10,359 bases of DNA, from the NCBI GenBank assembly GCA_964482435.1, contig CAYZXL010000108.1:1-10359 (forward strand), given 5' to 3'. Shown piece by piece: positions 1 to 6,785 of this stretch. The translations under genes were made by a program, and so were the position numbers. Positions within the stretch are counted from its first letter, which is position 1. Each line of letters starts with the position of its first letter. The DNA comes from CAYZXL01 sp964482435. Lineage in GTDB: Bacteria > Auribacterota > JABMQX01. The notes under the pieces are model-generated. The model was not told where the DNA came from. It saw only the letters and a program-made list of their open reading frames with translations, and ran no database searches.

Positions 1-835
1 CCTCCCACATCCCTCTGCCCTGCCTCTCACCGCCCCCTTGTTCCCCAGAGCTGTCCTCAAGGTTGAAGGGTGGCCGGGAGTACGCTGTGATGATATACTT
101 CTCAGCCGCTTTCGAGAACAGCGTCCTCATCTGGCGTAAGCCGTACTGCTTCCGATATCGCTCGGCTTTTTCGTTGTTTTTCCTGATCGCCTCTTCGTAC
201 TGTGCCCGCAGTTCGGGATCCTTTATGGCCTCGGGTGCCACCCCGGCTGGCAGACCGGCCGCCAGGGGCATCGCAACATTCAGTAAGGGTTTGTCCCCGG
301 GGTCCCAGTCTGTATCAATCTGGCTCTCCAGGCGATGCCATGCACGGAGCCACATTTCTGCCTTCTGAGTTCTCCGCATGGCCCACTCCCCGCCCTTCAG
401 CACGCCTTTCGAGTATTCTCTATCCCGCTCCAAACGAAGGATTAGCCGCAGCTCGGTCTCTAAAGGAATGTGCCCTGCGTTCTTTAGACCCAAACCGGCG
501 TATTTCTGTTGAAGATCATACTGCCTGGCATCGCCGAAATCACGGGACCCGAACTCGTCGGAAGCTTTTAGCATCAGTGCCGAGTACAATTCTGGACTCC
601 GGTGCCTCCACTTCCTCTCGATTTCATCCACCGCCGCAGTTAAAGCGTCCAGATCTTTTGCCGCTGCCAGAGATTCGATGCGTTTGACCGCCTGCTCGAA
701 CTCCATCTTCACCGCCTCGCTCGTTTTTTCGGGCATGTCGCGTGCACTCCCAAGTGCCGAGCCGCTGGCAATGCTCGCGCAGAAGAAAAAGCATCCGAGT
801 GTCTGAAGACAGATTAGAATATCCCTAAACAACAT
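1..835 (-). CDS. Secreted protein of unknown function (3'-truncated by window edge)
   Basis: An open frame runs on the minus strand from ATG at 833-835 to the left edge without a stop (about 278 codons). A good ribosome binding site (GAGGAGG, at 844-850) lies about 7 nt before the ATG, which decides the start. The N-terminus (MLFRDILICLQ, then a hydrophobic stretch with GCFFFCASIA, then small residues) looks like a Sec signal peptide of about 30 residues. No convincing lipobox is present, so a soluble periplasmic or exported product is likely. The mature part is highly charged and predicted helical (for example residues 38-75, rich in E, K and A), with conserved-looking Trp residues around 155-180 and a Gly-rich hydrophilic tail near the edge. 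I recognise no domain. It lies 161 nt downstream of the HEAT-like gene on the same strand, so the two may be co-transcribed. The reading frame is well supported; the function is unknown. Confidence 0.75.
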   Translation of the reverse strand, partial: MLFRDILICLQTLGCFFFCASIASGSALGSARDMPEKTSEAVKMEFEQAVKRIESLAAAKDLDALTAAVDEIERKWRHRSPELYSALMLKASDEFGSRDFGDARQYDLQQKYAGLGLKNAGHIPLETELRLILRLERDREYSKGVLKGGEWAMRRTQKAEMWLRAWHRLESQIDTDWDPGDKPLLNVAMPLAAGLPAGVAPEAIKDPELRAQYEEAIRKNNEKAERYRKQYGLRQMRTLFSKAAEKYIITAYSRPPFNLEDSSGEQGGGERQGRGMWE

Positions 836-996
836 TGGCCGACCCTCCTCAAATCTTTGTTCTTGGTTGTACAGTTGAACATCCCGAAGAGGCGTAACGC
901 CCCACGCCGGTTCCCGACCGGGTATCAATAGGATGAGTCCGGGTCGTTCAAGTTCTTCGAGAAGGGCCCTGCGAGAAACCAGGCGTTTCGTTCGGT
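836..996. other. Short spacer between two minus-strand genes
   Basis: The spacer holds the ribosome binding site of the downstream secreted-protein gene (844-850) and a small inverted repeat at 907-921 (CCGGT, 5-nt loop, ACCGG). I see no U-tract terminator and no convincing -35/-10 pair, so read-through from the HEAT-like gene is the simplest reading. Confidence 0.5.
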
Positions 997-1665
997 TCAG
1001 TTATCCCCGGTCTTTTCTGGTTCTTCGGGCGGCGGGAAGTCAAGATCCTCCTTATCGAAGTACTCAAGGGCCGCCTCGAGGTTGGCCTTCGTCCTGGACA
1101 ATCTGCACCTCTCGATCGCCTTCACGACGCGAAACCTGGCGACATCGCGCCCATCTATAGCTATGAGAGTCCAGACGCAAACGTGACGCTCGATTCGGTC
1201 GGTGCTCTTCCCAAGAAACCCCAGCAGCTTTGGCACGGCTGGATTTCCTATCTTTGCTAAACTCCCTGCTGCCGGATACCGCGCGCCCAGACCGCGGCCC
1301 CCAAAGGTGCCAGCAATGCTCGTGTCAACTCGATAGGTGAGATCTTGCGCCAGAGAGGGGACGGCTTCCTCCGCGCGCAGCTCTCCGAGCAACTCTATCG
1401 CCAAGCACTTAGGACTGGTCAGTCTCAGGAGTTGGGCCCGTTTGCTTGGCGTCTCATCGGCACCGCCCCGGGCTATCTTCACGAGGCTGTGCACCAGAGA
1501 TCTTCTTTCTTGAACTATCCTGCTCCTCGCTGAAAATCTCTGGACCGGATCGGCTGATTGAAGGGATTCGATAGGGTCCTGTGCAGGCTGGACCGCCTCC
1601 TGACCAGTTCCGGCGGCGAGATAGGCCGCCAACACAAGCAAGCATGGTGACATACATCCTCGCAT
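997..1665 (-). CDS. Small exported HEAT-like repeat protein
   Basis: This 222-residue protein starts at ATG 1663-1665, preceded by a near-perfect Shine-Dalgarno (GGAGGTGA, 1672-1679) at about 6 nt. Residues 1-22 form a signal peptide: MRGCMSPCLL, then VLAAYLAAGT, then a likely cleavage near GQEA. The body is helical and contains stretches typical of HEAT/PBS-lyase-type repeats. These are residues 84-109 (CLAIELLGELRAEEAVPSLA), 130-151 (AAGSLAKIGNPAVPKLLGFL) and 161-178 (CVWTLIAIDGRDVA). The pattern of a helix, then a G-N/x-P-A-V-P turn, then a helix is characteristic. Such proteins usually act as protein-binding scaffolds in the periplasm or on the surface; no enzymatic motif is seen. The acidic, Pro-rich C-terminus (PPPEEPEKTGDN) looks like a disordered tail. 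A promoter-like element lies at 1918-1946, giving a leader of about 250 nt. Family-level call only. Confidence 0.75.
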   Translation of the reverse strand: MRGCMSPCLLVLAAYLAAGTGQEAVQPAQDPIESLQSADPVQRFSARSRIVQERRSLVHSLVKIARGGADETPSKRAQLLRLTSPKCLAIELLGELRAEEAVPSLAQDLTYRVDTSIAGTFGGRGLGARYPAAGSLAKIGNPAVPKLLGFLGKSTDRIERHVCVWTLIAIDGRDVARFRVVKAIERCRLSRTKANLEAALEYFDKEDLDFPPPEEPEKTGDN

Positions 1666-2012
1666 TGCAATTCACCTCCGATAATTATTCAAGGGTTATC
1701 CGGGACGCTTATCCAGCCCCCGCCCCCCTCGCTGTCCGGCTGAGATGGATGGCGATGATTGCGACTGCGACGGCGGCGAGAGAGGCGAGAATGGAAACTG
1801 CTCTGCGGGTTCCCCTGGCCAATTGGCTGACACCCCCTTGTGGATTTCCCGAAATTACTGGAATGCTTCTTGTGTTCCCTCTCTTCAATAGACCAACAAT
1901 ATCGAAGCTGCGCAGAAAATAAACCATACGGGCGCCGGGTTGTCAAGGCCTTTTTGCGATTTTTTTCGCTCACGGGAATGGTTGTAATGCGGGGGTGGGG
2001 CCCGTGCCAGCG
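1666..2012. other. Intergenic region with promoter and long leader of the HEAT-like gene
   Basis: This 347-nt spacer contains the minus-strand promoter candidate at 1918-1946 and the Shine-Dalgarno at 1672-1679. On the minus strand, a CACGGG/CCCGTG inverted repeat just after the isomerase gene is followed by a run of A, not T, so it does not look like an intrinsic terminator for that gene. A 72-codon minus-strand frame (1709-1927) encodes a hydrophobic segment near its C-terminus, but its ATG sits between the -35 and -10 hexamers, so it is unlikely to be translated from there. Confidence 0.45.
1918..1946 (-). promoter_or_regulatory. Sigma70-type promoter candidate upstream of HEAT-like gene
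   Basis: On the minus strand a perfect -35 TTGACA (1941-1946) is separated by 17 bp from TTTATT (1918-1923; 4 of 6 matches to TATAAT). It faces the HEAT-like gene and is the only strong -35/-10 pair I found in this spacer. The transcript would have a leader of roughly 245 nt. Confidence 0.45.
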
Positions 2013-2933
2013 TCAGGCGGGGACCCATTTGCGCCAGTAGTCAATAGAGCGCTTGAGGTCATCGAGGACGGTTTGCTCGTTCTGGCCGAGGGAGTGGAAG
2101 ATTTCAAAGACGAGGTAGTTCATTTTGGAGCCGGATTTTTCTATCGCCTCAAGGACTTTTTCGGGATGGATGATTCCAACCTTGTTGCATTGGTCGGTGA
2201 AGGGCCAGTGGTGGCTTCCCAGCCCGTCGGTTTGCTGGAGGTGAATGACCGGCGAGACGTGGGCGAATTTTTCGAGCCAGAGATAGGGGTCGAGGTCATT
2301 TTTAGAATGGGGGTAGCTCTGGCTGCACGTGTGGCCGACGTCTATTGTGAGATAGACAGGGACGGCCGCGTCTTTGTTGACCCGGTGGAAGACGTCGGCG
2401 GCTTCGGCGATTGTGTAGGGAGCTTCGCTGGGGGTGTACATCTGTTCCCATAGGAGGAACTTCAGCCTATGCTCCTTCGCGTCGCGCGAGAGCAACTGGA
2501 ATGAGCGAATGACTTCGGCGATTCTTCCTGCACGGCGTTTCGGGTCGGGGCATTCGGGATGGACGATGGTGTCGAAATGCCCTCCGACGGCGCTGGCACC
2601 AATCTTTTCCGCGAGAATGATGGCTTCCCGACACCATTCCATCCCACGAGACCTGACGGCAGAGTCGGGGTGAGAGAGAAGGTTAAGGCAATGGGTGATA
2701 ACGCCCGTGTAGTAGTCAATGATTGTTATGTCGCGCGCCTCGAACGCCCTTCTTGTTCTCTCGGCAACCGCAGACCGGGAAGGCTCGGGAACAAAGAATG
2801 GGTCGAGGAGGTCGGAGGTAAATTCGGCGTATTTGAGTCCGAGCTGCTCGTCGAGGATTTGTGCCCATTCCTCCGGCTCGGCCCAGCGCTTCCGCAGAAA
2901 GCACATGTTCATTGCGAGGATCGCTTTGGTCAC
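2013..2933 (-). CDS. Sugar phosphate isomerase/epimerase (xylose isomerase-like TIM barrel)
   Basis: This 306-residue protein belongs to the AP-endonuclease-2/xylose-isomerase-like TIM-barrel superfamily, whose members isomerise or epimerise sugars, sugar phosphates or inositols using a divalent metal. The expected metal-ligand series is visible at the ends of beta strands: E163 (LLWEQM), D198 and H201 (TIDVGHT), H231 (VIHLQQTDG) and E277 (VFEIFHS). The N-terminal strand (AMNMCFLRKRW) and the segment AVGGHFDTIV around 115-124 also fit. Length is normal for the family. The chosen start is GTG (2931-2933), preceded on the minus strand by AAAGGGA; the alternatives ATG at codon 8 or 10 lack a Shine-Dalgarno. 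The gene has its own promoter (3059-3086) and a leader of about 118 nt. The substrate cannot be read from the sequence. A sugar kinase lies 3.9 kb away but is not in the same operon. Confidence 0.85.
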   Translation of the reverse strand: MTKAILAMNMCFLRKRWAEPEEWAQILDEQLGLKYAEFTSDLLDPFFVPEPSRSAVAERTRRAFEARDITIIDYYTGVITHCLNLLSHPDSAVRSRGMEWCREAIILAEKIGASAVGGHFDTIVHPECPDPKRRAGRIAEVIRSFQLLSRDAKEHRLKFLLWEQMYTPSEAPYTIAEAADVFHRVNKDAAVPVYLTIDVGHTCSQSYPHSKNDLDPYLWLEKFAHVSPVIHLQQTDGLGSHHWPFTDQCNKVGIIHPEKVLEAIEKSGSKMNYLVFEIFHSLGQNEQTVLDDLKRSIDYWRKWVPA

Positions 2934-3046
2934 TTTTTCCCTTTCAATTGCCCGGGATGCCGACGGAAGAGGCCGGAGAAGTCCGGGGCCTGGAAGATGC
3001 CGTTTTCGTTGACGGCGAAAAATCGGAATCGCTGCCTGCTCCGGCC

Positions 3047-3061
3047 TCTCCCGGAGAGGCT
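3047..3061. repeat. Inverted repeat at predicted transcription start (possible operator)
   Basis: The sequence reads CCTCTC-CCG-GAGAGG on the plus strand: a 6-bp perfect inverted repeat with a 3-bp centre. It overlaps the edge of the -10 element and the predicted start site of the isomerase promoter. That position is where a repressor would act, but it could equally be a 5' stabilising hairpin of the leader. Function is inferred from position only. Confidence 0.3.
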
Positions 3062-3086
3062 ATAAGGCTCTGGTAGGGGGTGTCAA
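3059..3086 (-). promoter_or_regulatory. Sigma70-type promoter of the isomerase/epimerase gene
   Basis: On the minus strand a perfect -35 TTGACA (3081-3086) is followed after 16 bp by TATAGC (3059-3064; 4 of 6 matches). It faces the isomerase gene and predicts a start site near 3052 and a leader of roughly 118 nt. The leader contains a small GCCGT/ACGGC hairpin. Confidence 0.6.
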
Positions 3087-3248
3087 GTCAGAACTGGAAA
3101 AGGTGCCGGACTCGTGCTCGAAGGTCGCCAGCGAGATTGCGCGGCCTTGTGTTCGGGAACAGCCGTCCGTCCACGAAAGCGCCTGAAGGGAGCGGCTCAG
3201 GTGCGGCTGCATTTGCGTTCCACGAGGCGGACGAATCCGTTGTTCGAG

Positions 3249-3359
3249 AAGCCCCGCCTCGGCGGGACTTAAGCCAGCTCGCAGGATGGTTGCGGCCAGT
3301 GCCATAACCACCAGCTAAAGCAGGTGGCTAAGCGCGCTGGGCCGGCTGAAGCCCGGCCC
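3249..3359. repeat. Cluster of three REP-like hairpins
   Basis: Three palindromes follow each other. At 3249-3270, AAGCCCCGCC and GGCGGGACTT form a 10-bp stem with one mismatch. At 3308-3327, CCACC and GGTGG enclose AGCTAAAGCA. At 3339-3359, GGGCCGG and CCGGCCC enclose CTGAAGC. The last two share a GCT(A/G)AAGC core at the tip, and the first is followed by TTAAGCC. Such short GC-rich palindromes with an AAGC core resemble dispersed REP-type repeats of intergenic DNA. None is followed by a U-tract, so terminators are unlikely. Copy number elsewhere in the genome cannot be seen here. Confidence 0.5.
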
Positions 3360-3448
3360 CAGACTCGAGAGGAGCCCCGGCGACGAGCCTCGGGCGGACC
3401 AGCCTGATCTGCCACGACTGCACAGCCACGCCTGGTGGCTTTTGAGGG

Positions 3449-3478
3449 TTGATGTTCGCGGCGAAAATGGTGTAGTAT
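3449..3478 (+). promoter_or_regulatory. Promoter candidate upstream of CPBP protease gene
   Basis: TTGATG (3449-3454) is separated by 18 bp from TAGTAT (3473-3478). Each hexamer matches the sigma70 consensus at 4 of 6 positions, and the stretch is AT-richer than its surroundings. It would give a leader of about 145 nt before the ATG at 3629. Moderate support only. Confidence 0.35.
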
Positions 3479-3628
3479 TAAAGAGTCCCCACCGGAGAGG
3501 GAAGGGCGGGCAATCGGTGCGGTTGTCGTCCAGAGTTGCTGGATTGCCTCGTCGAGGCAAGGAGGCTGGTTTCCGAGAGCAACGACGGACGGCGGCTTTC
3601 ACACGGGCACTTCTACGTCGGGAGAATT

Positions 3629-4612
3629 ATGGCTGAGAGAAAAGGGCGATTGCTGGAGAAGTCGTACGTTTTGATCCCGTTTGTTCTGATTTGCGCGGGT
3701 GTGCTGGCTGCGGCGCTGGCTCCGCTCCTGAGGATAACCGTGTATGCGATACGCGGGAAGGATGTTGCGATGCACCGAGTGGTGTATCGGGCGGCGGAGA
3801 TTTTTGCGCTTCTGCTCTTCATAGCTTTCCGGAAGTATCTGAAGTCTCAGGTGAAGGCGTCCATCAATCCCAGGCAAAATCCTCCCGGCAGGCCGTTCAT
3901 TGGAGGGTTTTTGCTTGGGCTTGTTGGCCTTCTGGTGATTGCGGGGGCGATGAGGATTTTAGGCGGGGCGCATTTCACGAATCCCCACTTCGGGACGTCA
4001 GTTTTCTGGGAGGCTTTCGGGACGGCGCTTGGGATAGGGGTCGCGGTGGCGGTTTTTGAAGAGATATTCTTCCGTGGGATTGTTTTCCAGGGATTGCGGG
4101 CGGATTTAGGGACAGGTCTGGCGACGATTATTGCGGGGGCATTTTTCTCTCTTGTGCACTTCATGTATCCGCGCAAGTTGCCGACGGTGTCAGGCTCGGA
4201 CCCTCTGGGCGGGTTCAAGGTTCTCTGGCACGCCTTCGACAGGTTCGGGAATTTCCACGAGATTTTGCCTTTTGCCATTGGGCTTTTGCTGATAGCAATT
4301 CTCCTGACGGTGGCCTACTTGCGCACGTCGGCACTTTTTCTTCCGATCGGGATTCACGCCAGCATGGTTTTCTTCACCCAGCTGAACGGCAGCAAGGAAG
4401 GCGGCCTGTTCCTGGCGCAGGGTGGCAGGCAGTCTGACCTGCTTTTCGGCTCGCCCGACGCATATCCCTCTTTTCTCAAAGGCGTGGATGCCCTGCCGAC
4501 GTGGATTATCGTCTTCGTTCTGACCATTGTCGTCGCCGTCGCCGGGCAAAGGTTCAAATCGAAGGGCGGGCAGGGACCTTCAGCGAAAAGGGGCGCTGCC
4601 GGGCCGGATTAG
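3629..4612 (+). CDS. CPBP family intramembrane metalloprotease (CAAX prenyl protease 2 / Abi-like)
   Basis: This polytopic membrane protein of 327 residues shows the CPBP (PF02517) motifs. They are E144-E145-x3-R149 (FEEIFFRG), F173-x3-H177 (FSLVHF) and a third His at H243 (GIHASMVF), all in or next to membrane helices. Hydrophobic segments occur at about 15-38, 55-67, 91-111, 131-143, 161-175, 212-230, 235-250 and 291-306. Bacterial members are usually uncharacterised; some process peptides or confer bacteriocin self-immunity. The start is ATG 3629, with GGGAG at 3620-3624; the frame is open further upstream (to 3536), but that extension has no Shine-Dalgarno and is not hydrophobic. The comF gene follows after 67 nt on the same strand, so the two may be co-transcribed. 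The C-terminus (KSKGGQGPSAKRGAAGPD) is a charged, probably cytoplasmic tail. Confidence 0.88.
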   Translation: MAERKGRLLEKSYVLIPFVLICAGVLAAALAPLLRITVYAIRGKDVAMHRVVYRAAEIFALLLFIAFRKYLKSQVKASINPRQNPPGRPFIGGFLLGLVGLLVIAGAMRILGGAHFTNPHFGTSVFWEAFGTALGIGVAVAVFEEIFFRGIVFQGLRADLGTGLATIIAGAFFSLVHFMYPRKLPTVSGSDPLGGFKVLWHAFDRFGNFHEILPFAIGLLLIAILLTVAYLRTSALFLPIGIHASMVFFTQLNGSKEGGLFLAQGGRQSDLLFGSPDAYPSFLKGVDALPTWIIVFVLTIVVAVAGQRFKSKGGQGPSAKRGAAGPD

Positions 4613-4679
4613 CCGAAACGCGGTTAGCGCCGAGACGGCTGGAAAAATCCCCGACGGTGGGCGTCCGGAAGGGGGGCTT

Positions 4680-5465
4680 ATGGGATTGACGAAGGGCGCG
4701 TTCCAGAACCTGATTGGCCTGGTCTTTCCGAGCAGGTGTGTGATTTGCGAATCACCGCTCGACCCCCTCCAGAAATCGCCTCTTTGCATTGAGCATTCCA
4801 GGGAAATCAGACCGGTTAAGCCGCCAGCGTGCAGCAAGTGTGGAAGGAAAATGTATGGTGAGACGGTCGAGGAGCTTATCTGCGCGAAGTGCCGAGCGAC
4901 AACCGTTCACTACGATACCGGTTATTCGGCATACATCTACGCGGATCCCCTCAAGGAATTGATCCACCTATTCAAGTACGGGAAGAGGCGATACCTGCGA
5001 TTCTACCTGGGGGAGTTGCTCGTCGGGTACCTTCGTGAGCGGGGGGATTTGTCGGGGTACGATGCGATTGTGCCGGTCCCTCTGCACTGGCGGCGGCACT
5101 GGTCGAGGGGATTCAATCAGGCGGCAGACCTGGGGAAGGCGCTGTCGAAAGGGCTTGGGATTCCCATCATGAAAAAGAATTTGAGGCGGGTGCGAAACAC
5201 TCGGCCACAGGTCTGGACCGACCCGAAGGAACGCGAAGACAACATCAAAAATGCCTTCGAGGTTCGTTGTCCGGAGAGGATGGCCGGAAAGAAGTTGATT
5301 CTTCTCGACGACGTAATCACGACCGGGGCCACGCTGAACGAGTGCGCACGTGTTCTCAAGCGAGCAGGCGCTTCGATCGTCACAATTGTAACTCTCGCCC
5401 ACGCCTCGGACGTTCAGCAGGAGCCGGCGGCGAAGTCGCCTCGCGGGGCAGCGGTTCAGACCTGA
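4680..5465 (+). CDS. comF: ComF family phosphoribosyltransferase (competence-associated)
   Basis: This 261-residue protein has the standard ComF layout. The N-terminal zinc-binding region has Cys pairs C20/C23 and C51/C54, C36, and C68/C71. It is followed by the family blocks ELIHLFKYGKRR (93-104), VPVPLHWRRHWSRGFNQA (131-148) and the PRPP-binding loop ILLDDVITTGAT (207-218, acidic pair D210-D211). ComF proteins are needed for DNA uptake or processing in naturally competent bacteria and have a PRTase type-I fold; the exact reaction is not settled. The start is ATG 4680, with a strong purine-rich site (GGAAGGGGGG, 4667-4676). The frame continues upstream to 4527, but that region overlaps the CPBP gene and lacks the family N-terminus. 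The stop codon lies inside the 3' end of lpxK (10-nt tail-to-tail overlap). Confidence 0.92.
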   Translation: MGLTKGAFQNLIGLVFPSRCVICESPLDPLQKSPLCIEHSREIRPVKPPACSKCGRKMYGETVEELICAKCRATTVHYDTGYSAYIYADPLKELIHLFKYGKRRYLRFYLGELLVGYLRERGDLSGYDAIVPVPLHWRRHWSRGFNQAADLGKALSKGLGIPIMKKNLRRVRNTRPQVWTDPKEREDNIKNAFEVRCPERMAGKKLILLDDVITTGATLNECARVLKRAGASIVTIVTLAHASDVQQEPAAKSPRGAAVQT

Positions 5466-6592
5466 GAAATGCTCGAGAGCAACCGCCCGAATTCCTCCTC
5501 TCCCCCTGTTATTTTGATGGCGACGCGGAGGAAAAATACCGGAGGCTCGGGATTTTTCAATGCCGGCAGGCGGACGGCGTCTTTCTGGGTCGTAACGACA
5601 GCAAAGACGTTGTCGGCGAGTGCTCTCTCGAGGATTCCCTCGATTTCGCGCGGCGAAAAGCGGTGGTGGTCGAGAAAGCGAATGCTCTTTTTGACCCGGG
5701 CGCCGAGGCGCTCAAGGGCGGACTCGAAGCTCTCCGGGCGGGCGATGGCGCTGAGGACGCAAACGTCCTTTCCGCCGACGGACTCCGGGGGCACTCGGCG
5801 ACCAGAAACGACTTCCTCGAGGTAGAGGGGCTGGTGGATCGTCTCGATGATTTTCGCGTCGGGGTTGACCTCGCGCAGTCTGTCCTTAATCGGCTGGAGT
5901 GGAACGCCGGTCGTCTTTGTCAGGACGAAACAGTCCGCTCTCCGCAAGCTCCTCAGCGGTTCTCGAAGTATCCCGCGGGGCAAAAGATGGCCGTTGCCGA
6001 AAGGGTCGGTGGAGTCAATGAGCACGAGGTCGAGATGGCGGTGAAGGGGGAGGTATTGAAAGCCGTCGTCGAGGATTAAGGTGTCTGCGCCGAGGGTTGA
6101 GATGGCGTACCGACCGCCATTGAAGCGGTTTTTGCCGACGAGAACGGGGACCCCCGTAAGGTTCTCAGCAAGAAGGTAGGGTTCGTCCCCGGCGCTCGCC
6201 GAGTCGAGGAGGACTTCTTCACCCGTGGACACAATCCGCACCGAGGAATTTTCGACGAGAGCATCGGCGCGCGCTCTGATTCTGCGGCTGCTCTTGTAGC
6301 CGCGGCTCAAGACGGCTACTTTGCGTCCCTTTCGGGAAAGCTGTTCCGCAAGCATCTCGACGAATGGTGTTTTGCCTGTCCCCCCGACGGTTATGTTGCC
6401 AACGCTTATAATCGGCATAGGGAGCGAATGACGACGGAAGATGCCGGCGCTGTAGGCTATAGCTCTCAACCAGGCCCCCGCGCGGTAGAGCTGAGAGAAA
6501 GTCCACAGAAGACACTTGATTGCCCTCGCCAGAGGACCACGGCGTCTGTCGTGGACGACCTCGAGGACGTATTTCTGGGCGCTACTCTGCAT
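5456..6592 (-). CDS. lpxK: Tetraacyldisaccharide 4'-kinase (lipid A biosynthesis)
   Basis: LpxK phosphorylates the 4' position of the lipid A disaccharide at the inner face of the cytoplasmic membrane, using ATP. With the start used here (378 residues) the family signatures are clear: P-loop GNITVGGTGKTP (65-76), SRGYK (96-100), AGDEP (134-138), the DDGFQ Walker-B-like motif (175-179), GNGHLLPRGILREP (199-212), DHHRF (308-312) and TQKDAVR (335-341). An amphipathic N-terminal helix around 20-50 would be the membrane-associated part. The open frame extends to ATG 6671-6673 (405 residues), but that codon lies directly after the -10 box of the promoter at 6676-6704 and would be upstream of the transcription start. 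The ATG at 6590-6592 also fits the usual distance of about 65 residues to the P-loop, though it lacks a clear Shine-Dalgarno. A GTG at codon 11 of the long form, behind GGGAAGG, is a second option. The 3' end overlaps comF. Confidence 0.92.
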   Translation of the reverse strand: MQSSAQKYVLEVVHDRRRGPLARAIKCLLWTFSQLYRAGAWLRAIAYSAGIFRRHSLPMPIISVGNITVGGTGKTPFVEMLAEQLSRKGRKVAVLSRGYKSSRRIRARADALVENSSVRIVSTGEEVLLDSASAGDEPYLLAENLTGVPVLVGKNRFNGGRYAISTLGADTLILDDGFQYLPLHRHLDLVLIDSTDPFGNGHLLPRGILREPLRSLRRADCFVLTKTTGVPLQPIKDRLREVNPDAKIIETIHQPLYLEEVVSGRRVPPESVGGKDVCVLSAIARPESFESALERLGARVKKSIRFLDHHRFSPREIEGILERALADNVFAVVTTQKDAVRLPALKNPEPPVFFLRVAIKITGGEEEFGRLLSSISQV

Positions 6593-6675
6593 GGGGAGAA
6601 TCCGGCCGTTCTCAGAATGGCGTTCAAGACTGACTCGGTGCACTCGATTCTTGCCTTCCCGCCAGTCGCTCATTT

Positions 6676-6704
6676 ACTATAGGCGTAGGGTACGTGCAAG
6701 TCAA
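6676..6704 (-). promoter_or_regulatory. Sigma70-type promoter of lpxK
   Basis: On the minus strand TTGACT (6699-6704; 5 of 6) is separated by exactly 17 bp from TATAGT (6676-6681; 5 of 6). The expected start site is about 7 nt further, near 6668-6670, i.e. just inside the most upstream ATG. This argues for translation starting at 6592 (or GTG near 6643). Confidence 0.65.
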
Positions 6705-6785
6705 CGCGACGCGTTTGGCGGCTTTGCGTGTGTTCTGTGGCGCAGTCTCACCGAAGCTGCTTTCCGCCCTGGGAAGGAGACGAAG

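Larger units (their letters stand above)
2934..3628. other. Long divergent intergenic region (about 0.7 kb) with two promoters and REP-like hairpins
   Basis: This region separates the minus-strand isomerase from the plus-strand CPBP protease. It contains the isomerase promoter and leader (about 2934-3086), a run of hairpins with related cores (3249-3359) and a plus-strand promoter candidate (3449-3478). Several short frames cross it, but none has a ribosome binding site or recognisable protein features. The largest (3060-3311, minus) runs through the hairpins and over the isomerase -35 element and looks spurious. Confidence 0.55.

Noticed and set aside
1709..1927. 72-residue minus-strand ORF with a hydrophobic segment
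   Set aside because: Its ATG lies between the -35 and -10 hexamers of a good promoter, it has no Shine-Dalgarno, and the transcript would start downstream of it.
1950..2012. Intrinsic terminator after the isomerase gene
   Set aside because: The CACGGG/CCCGTG stem has a very long loop and is followed on the transcript strand by A residues, not U.
2559..3065. 168-codon plus-strand ORF
   Set aside because: It is antisense to the well-supported isomerase gene and its promoter region, with no recognisable motif.
3060..3311. 83-codon minus-strand ORF in the 0.7-kb spacer
   Set aside because: It reads through palindromic repeats and over the isomerase -35 element; repeat-derived residues (SPAEAG) explain its protein-like look.
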